Below are positions 60,185 through 64,000 of a stretch of DNA of 64,000 nt, one piece after another (the stretch's first letter is position 1; the number at the start of each line of letters is the position of its first letter). The translations under genes and the position numbers were made by a program. This stretch comes from Saccharopolyspora gloriosae (lineage in GTDB: Bacteria; Actinomycetota; Actinomycetes; Mycobacteriales; Pseudonocardiaceae): assembly GCF_014203325.1 (NCBI RefSeq), contig NZ_JACHIV010000001.1, forward strand, positions 3,039,501 to 3,103,500. Direction: 5' to 3'. The notes under the pieces are model-generated. The model was not told the origin of the DNA and did not search any database. It saw only the letters and a program-made list of their open reading frames with translations.

Positions 60185-61441
60185 CTAGCCCGCGACGGCG
60201 GCGGCCACCGCCTCCGACCACAGGCCCACGGCGTCGTCGACCTGCTGGGAGTCGACGATCAGCGGCGGGATCATCCGCACCACGTTGCCCGCCGGGCCGC
60301 AGGTCAACAGCAGCAGGCCGCGTTCGGCGGCGGCGGCGTGCGCGCGGGCGGCGGTCGCGCCGTCCGGGGTGCCTTCGGGGGTGGTGAACTCGTTGCCGAC
60401 CATGAGGCCCCGGCCGCGCACTTCACCGATCACGGGGTGTTCGGCGGCGACCTTGCGCAACCCTTCCTGCAGCCGCGCGCCCTGCTCGGCGGCGTTGTCG
60501 ACGAGGTTCTCGTCGCGCACCACGTCGAGGGTGGCCAGTGCCGCGGCGGCGGCCACGGCGTTGCCGCCGTAGGTGCCGCCCTGCGATCCGGGCCAGGCCT
60601 TGCTCATCAGCGCGCTGGAGGCGGCGATGCCGGAGATCGGGAAACCGCTGGCGAGCCCCTTGGCGGTGATGAGGATGTCGGGTGTGATGGCGGAGTGCTG
60701 GTGTCCCCAGAACTTCCCGGTGCGCCCCACCCCGGTCTGCACCTCGTCGGCGATGAGCAGGATGCCGTGGCGGTCGGCGCGTTCGCGCAGCCCTTCCAGG
60801 AACGCGGCGGGCGCGGGGATGTAGCCGCCCTCGCCGAGCACGGGTTCGACGATGAACGCGGCGGTGTCCTTCGGGGACGTGACCGTCAGCAGCAGCTGGT
60901 CCAGCTCGGCCAGCGCGAAGCGCACCGCTTCGGCTTCCGACCAGCCGTGGCGGTAGGTCTCGGGGAACGGGGTGAACGCCACGCCCGGCATCATCGGCCC
61001 GATCCCGGCGCGCACCTTCACACCCGAGGTCGTCAGGGCCCCGGCGCCCATGGTGCGGCCGTGGAAGCCGCCTTGGAAGGCGACGATGGTCTGGCGCCCG
61101 GTGGCCTGGCGCGCCAGCCGCACCGACGCCTCCACCGCTTCGCTGCCGGAGTTGACGTAGAACATGCGGTCCAGGCCCGCGGGCAGGACGTCGCCGAGCC
61201 GTTCGGTGAGCTGGAGTAGCGGCCGGTGCATGACTGTCGTGTACTGGCCGTGGATCAGGGTCCCCACCTGGCGCTGCGCGGCTTCCACCACGCGCGGGTG
61301 GCAGTGTCCGGTGCTGGTCACCCCGATGCCGGCGGTGAAGTCGAGGTAGCGGCGTTCGTCCTCGTCGTAGAGGTAGACGCCCTGTCCGCGGGCGGCCAGC
61401 ACAGGTGTCGCCTGCTGCAACACCGGCGAGAGCTCAGCCAT
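60185..61441 (-). CDS. gabT: 4-aminobutyrate aminotransferase (class III)
   Basis: 418 residues from ATG 61441 (GGAG six bases upstream). PLP class III aminotransferase: YVNSGSEAVEASVRLAR, GGFHGRTMGAGALT, the D in ADEVQTGVGRTGKF, and the Schiff-base lysine in ILITAKGLASGFPI. Converts GABA plus 2-oxoglutarate to succinate semialdehyde plus glutamate. Divergently paired with the succinate semialdehyde dehydrogenase, which supports GABA rather than ornithine or acetylornithine as substrate. Confidence 0.87.
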   Translation of the reverse strand: MAELSPVLQQATPVLAARGQGVYLYDEDERRYLDFTAGIGVTSTGHCHPRVVEAAQRQVGTLIHGQYTTVMHRPLLQLTERLGDVLPAGLDRMFYVNSGSEAVEASVRLARQATGRQTIVAFQGGFHGRTMGAGALTTSGVKVRAGIGPMMPGVAFTPFPETYRHGWSEAEAVRFALAELDQLLLTVTSPKDTAAFIVEPVLGEGGYIPAPAAFLEGLRERADRHGILLIADEVQTGVGRTGKFWGHQHSAITPDILITAKGLASGFPISGIAASSALMSKAWPGSQGGTYGGNAVAAAAALATLDVVRDENLVDNAAEQGARLQEGLRKVAAEHPVIGEVRGRGLMVGNEFTTPEGTPDGATAARAHAAAAERGLLLLTCGPAGNVVRMIPPLIVDSQQVDDAVGLWSEAVAAAVAG

Positions 61442-61474
61442 GTTCGACTCCAAGCTGTCGTGTCCCGAATGTAG

Positions 61475-61488
61475 GATTGTTGACAATC
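61475..61488. promoter_or_regulatory. GntR/FCD-type palindrome in the gabT/gabD promoter
   Basis: GATTGT-TG-ACAATC, a perfect 6-bp inverted repeat with a 2-base spacer, of the TTGT-NN-ACAA type bound by FCD-type GntR regulators. It lies 34 bases from the gabT and about 70 from the gabD start. Confidence 0.65.
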
Positions 61489-61555
61489 GCGTGTGACATG
61501 CAACCATCACGACTGCGTCCTGTCCACCCGCCGACACGGAAGGCCCGCTGAACCG

Positions 61556-63049
61556 ATGAGCACCACGAGCAGCTCCCCCGCAGGCACCGAGTCCGAAGAG
61601 GCCCGCGTCGTCGACGCAGCCCCCAAGCAGCTGCTCATCGGCGGCAAGTGGCGACCGGCCACCGGTGACCGCACCTACGAGGTCGAAGACCCCTCCACCG
61701 GTCGCGCGTTGTGCTCGGTCGCCGACGCCACCCCCTCCGACGGGCTCGCCGCGCTCGCCGCCGCCCACGAAGCCCAGGCGTCCTGGGCCAAGCACCCGCC
61801 GCGCGAACGCGGGGAGATCCTGCGCCGCGCCTACGAGCTGATCCAGCAGCGCCACGAGGACCTGGCGCTGCTGATGACGTTGGAGATGGGCAAGCCGCTG
61901 CCGGAGGCGCGCGGCGAGGTCACCTACGCCTCGGAGTTCTTCCGCTGGTTCGCCGAAGAGGCCGTGCGCATCGGCGGCGACTACGCCGTGGCGCCCAGCG
62001 GTTCCGGCCGGTTCCTGGTCACCCAGCAGCCGGTGGGCCCCACGCTGCTGATCACGCCGTGGAACTTCCCGATGGCGATGGGCACCCGCAAGATCGGCCC
62101 GGCCATCGCCGCGGGCTGCACGTCGGTGATCAAACCCGCCCACCAGACGCCGTTGTCGATGCTGGCGCTGGCGGAGATCCTGCAGGAAGCGGGCCTGCCC
62201 GACGGGGTCCTCAACGTGGTCACCGCGGTCGGTGCGGGCTCGGTGATGGAACCGATGATCCGCGACGGGCGGGCCCGCAAGCTGTCGTTCACCGGTTCCA
62301 CGTCGGTGGGCCGCAAACTCATCGAGCAGTCCGCCGAGCAGGTCCTCAACGTGTCGATGGAACTCGGCGGCAACGCCCCGTTCCTGGTGTTCGCCGACGC
62401 CGACCTCGACGTGGCCGTGGACGGCGCGATGCAGGCGAAGATGCGCAACATCGGTGAGGCCTGCACCGCGGCCAACCGGTTCTACGTGCACGAAGACGTC
62501 GCCGAGGAGTTCTCCCGCAAGCTCGCCGACCGCATGGGGTCGCTGCGCATCGGCCGCGGCGTGCGCGACGACGTCGAGGTCGGGCCGCTGATCGACGCCA
62601 CCCAGCTGGGCAAGGTCGACGAACTCGTCAACGACGCCGTGGGCCGCGGCGCGGAAGTCGTCGTCGGCGGCTCGGTCCACGGCGGCGAGGGCTACTTCTA
62701 CCCGCCGACGGTCCTCAAGAACGTGCCACTGGAATCCCGCATGACCCGCGAGGAGATCTTCGGGCCCGTCGCCCCCATCAGCACCTTCACCGACGAGCAG
62801 ACCGCCATCGACGAGGCCAACAACACCGAGTACGGCCTGGTGGCCTACGTCTACACCCAGGACCTGCACCGGGCGCTGCGCGTGTCCGAGGCGCTGGAGA
62901 GCGGCATGATCGGCCTCAACCAGGGCGTCGTGAGCAACCCGGCCGCCCCGTTCGGCGGGGTGAAGGCCTCCGGCCTGGGCCGGGAAGGCGGCAAGGTCGG
63001 CATCGACGAGTTCCTGGAGACCAAGTACATCGCCATCGGCGGCCTGTGA
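61556..63049 (+). CDS. gabD: Succinate-semialdehyde dehydrogenase
   Basis: 497 residues from ATG 61556; upstream frame lacks similarity. NAD(P)-aldehyde dehydrogenase fold with TPWNFPMAMGTRKIGPA, the catalytic Glu in SMELGGNAPFLVF and the catalytic Cys in NIGEACTAANRF, a spelling typical of SSADH. Oxidises succinate semialdehyde to succinate, completing the GABA shunt with the divergent gabT product. Confidence 0.92.
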   Translation: MSTTSSSPAGTESEEARVVDAAPKQLLIGGKWRPATGDRTYEVEDPSTGRALCSVADATPSDGLAALAAAHEAQASWAKHPPRERGEILRRAYELIQQRHEDLALLMTLEMGKPLPEARGEVTYASEFFRWFAEEAVRIGGDYAVAPSGSGRFLVTQQPVGPTLLITPWNFPMAMGTRKIGPAIAAGCTSVIKPAHQTPLSMLALAEILQEAGLPDGVLNVVTAVGAGSVMEPMIRDGRARKLSFTGSTSVGRKLIEQSAEQVLNVSMELGGNAPFLVFADADLDVAVDGAMQAKMRNIGEACTAANRFYVHEDVAEEFSRKLADRMGSLRIGRGVRDDVEVGPLIDATQLGKVDELVNDAVGRGAEVVVGGSVHGGEGYFYPPTVLKNVPLESRMTREEIFGPVAPISTFTDEQTAIDEANNTEYGLVAYVYTQDLHRALRVSEALESGMIGLNQGVVSNPAAPFGGVKASGLGREGGKVGIDEFLETKYIAIGGL

Positions 63050-63065
63050 TCGCCTGAACCCACCG

Positions 63066-63103
63066 GCAGTGCCCCGCGCGTCCCTGCGAGCGCGGGGCAC
63101 TGC
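63066..63103 (+). terminator. Hairpin terminator after gabD
   Basis: 14-bp perfect stem GCAGTGCCCCGCGC (63066-63079) / GCGCGGGGCACTGC (63090-63103) with a 10-base loop, 16 bases past the gabD stop. Confidence 0.85.
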
Positions 63104-63172
63104 GCCGTCCGGGCCCCGGCCGGTCTCGGGCGTGTGCGGGCGTGTGCGGGCGCGGCTACGGTGCGGGTCGCC

Positions 63173-63928
63173 ATGGATCACGACACCGCCTCGCGCCACT
63201 ACCGGGCGCTCATCGACGACCACCTGCGCGCGCCCGCGCCGGAGTCGGCCGCGTCGCTGTTCATCGAGCCCTTCCGTACGGCGCTGGTCGTCGAGGGCGC
63301 CGAGGACTCCGCGATCGAGGGAATGTTGTGGGCCGCGTGGGGGCCGGTGGTGCAGGCGGCCCGCCGCTCGCGGGCCGCGCAGCGCGATCTTCTCGACCTG
63401 CTCGACGCGATCCGGCGCCGCGCGCCCCTGACCCGCGACGACGGCGACCGGTGCGTCATCTGGGGTGACCAGGTGGTGTTGACCGACCTGCCGTGCTTCG
63501 GCGCGCAGCTGCGCGAAACCTGGGACCTCGACGAGACGGGCTCCGAGCAGCAGGTGAACCTCAACGCCTTCGCCGCGCGGCTGACCGCGGCCGGCATCGA
63601 CTTCTCCCGCTACGCGATCTGGACGCTGCGCGAGCACCTCGAGGACACCACCCCCGCTGCGGATCTGGGCGCGGTGCTGGCGTGGCTCGGCCACTGCGGG
63701 CCGACGCTGGCCCAGTTGAGCCTGCGACCGGACCCGCCACCGGACCGGGGTCCGGCGCGGGTGGGGCCGCTGGGCAGGGCCGCGGGCGTCGACGCAGGAG
63801 GGTTCAGCCGGACGCGGTGGGCGTTCTGGCGCGGCAGGCTCACCGAACTGGCCCGCGGTGACGGCGCGGTCGCCGAGCAGGCGCGCACGGCCCTGCGCCA
63901 CATGCCCCCGCTGGAGACCACCACCTGA
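63173..63928 (+). CDS. Hypothetical protein
   Basis: 251 residues from ATG 63173. Mostly helical, with IEGMLWAAWGPVVQAARRSRAAQRDLLDLLDAIRR and RYAIWTLREHLEDTTPAADLGAVLAWLGHCGP. No signal, membrane segment or catalytic motif is seen, and no family was recognised. Follows the gabD terminator, so it has its own promoter. Confidence 0.65.
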   Translation: MDHDTASRHYRALIDDHLRAPAPESAASLFIEPFRTALVVEGAEDSAIEGMLWAAWGPVVQAARRSRAAQRDLLDLLDAIRRRAPLTRDDGDRCVIWGDQVVLTDLPCFGAQLRETWDLDETGSEQQVNLNAFAARLTAAGIDFSRYAIWTLREHLEDTTPAADLGAVLAWLGHCGPTLAQLSLRPDPPPDRGPARVGPLGRAAGVDAGGFSRTRWAFWRGRLTELARGDGAVAEQARTALRHMPPLETTT

Positions 63929-64000
63929 CCGTGACCGCTGACCGGTTCCTCGCCCTCTGACCGTCGCGATCAGGCCGGTGAGCCGGGGTTGTCGGCGAGC

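Noticed and set aside
63970-64000. Possible end of a minus-strand gene (LADNPGSPA then stop)
   Set aside because: Only nine residues are visible before the window edge, not enough to call a gene.
1-64000. tRNA, rRNA, CRISPR arrays, insertion sequences with transposase, prophage
   Set aside because: No cloverleaf, rRNA-like stretch, regular spacer-repeat array, transposase or phage structural gene was seen on reading.

Overview
This is high-GC actinobacterial chromosome, with GTG and TTG starts, Tat and Sec signal peptides, two XRE/DUF5753 + DUF397 regulator pairs, and DUF3040, DUF6221 and DUF3817 proteins. The family mix and the dispersed palindromes beside the XRE/DUF397 pairs suggest Pseudonocardiaceae, possibly Saccharopolyspora; this is inference because no marker gene is present. 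A near-canonical XerCD dif site at 37205-37232 implies a circular chromosome and places the window at or near the replication terminus. By eye the + strand is C-rich from about 19 to 36 kb and G-rich from about 38 to 54 kb, whichever way the genes point.

1-7.8 kb: a trypsin-nSTAND1-WD40 gene, frameshifted in a G5 run and cut by the window edge; two XRE-DUF397 pairs with a shared upstream block and three copies of a composite palindrome; an AMP-dependent ligase and a secreted SdrD_B-like protein. 7.9-20.4 kb: mixed metabolic and stress genes, including two small membrane proteins, a methyltransferase with a TrxR-like flavoenzyme, two oxidoreductases with nearby regulators (one with tandem TetR operators), mdh, an erythromycin-esterase relative, a BKACE enzyme and a MITE-like 116-bp element.

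20.6-35.7 kb: an accessory catabolic region. A LysR-side unit (amino-acid permease, LysR, HisD-family dehydrogenase, double-NTF2 protein, carbon-nitrogen hydrolase) meets a LacI-side unit at a shared terminator. The LacI-side unit is bicupin, alpha/beta hydrolase, a second HisD-family dehydrogenase, SDR and HpcH/HpaI aldolase. The same 14-bp LacI-type operator, centred on TACGTA, lies upstream of the bicupin operon, a metabolite:proton symporter and a Tat-exported GH13 glycosidase, tying them into one candidate regulon. The substrate is not known from sequence.

35.9-45.4 kb: an ArsR/NmrA pair with a frameshifted NmrA gene, the dif region, small proteins, a nucleotide-sugar-type epimerase, a secreted amidase, a GH38 alpha-mannosidase and a Cys-rich protein. 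45.5-63.9 kb: GntR and gamma-carbonic anhydrase, GNAT, STAS protein, short-form aconitase, a Clp-type unfoldase, an MFS exporter, a phosphoribosyltransferase, an ABC-class ATPase, GH25 lysozyme, an LCP ligase, and a divergent gabT/gabD GABA-shunt pair around a GntR-type palindrome.
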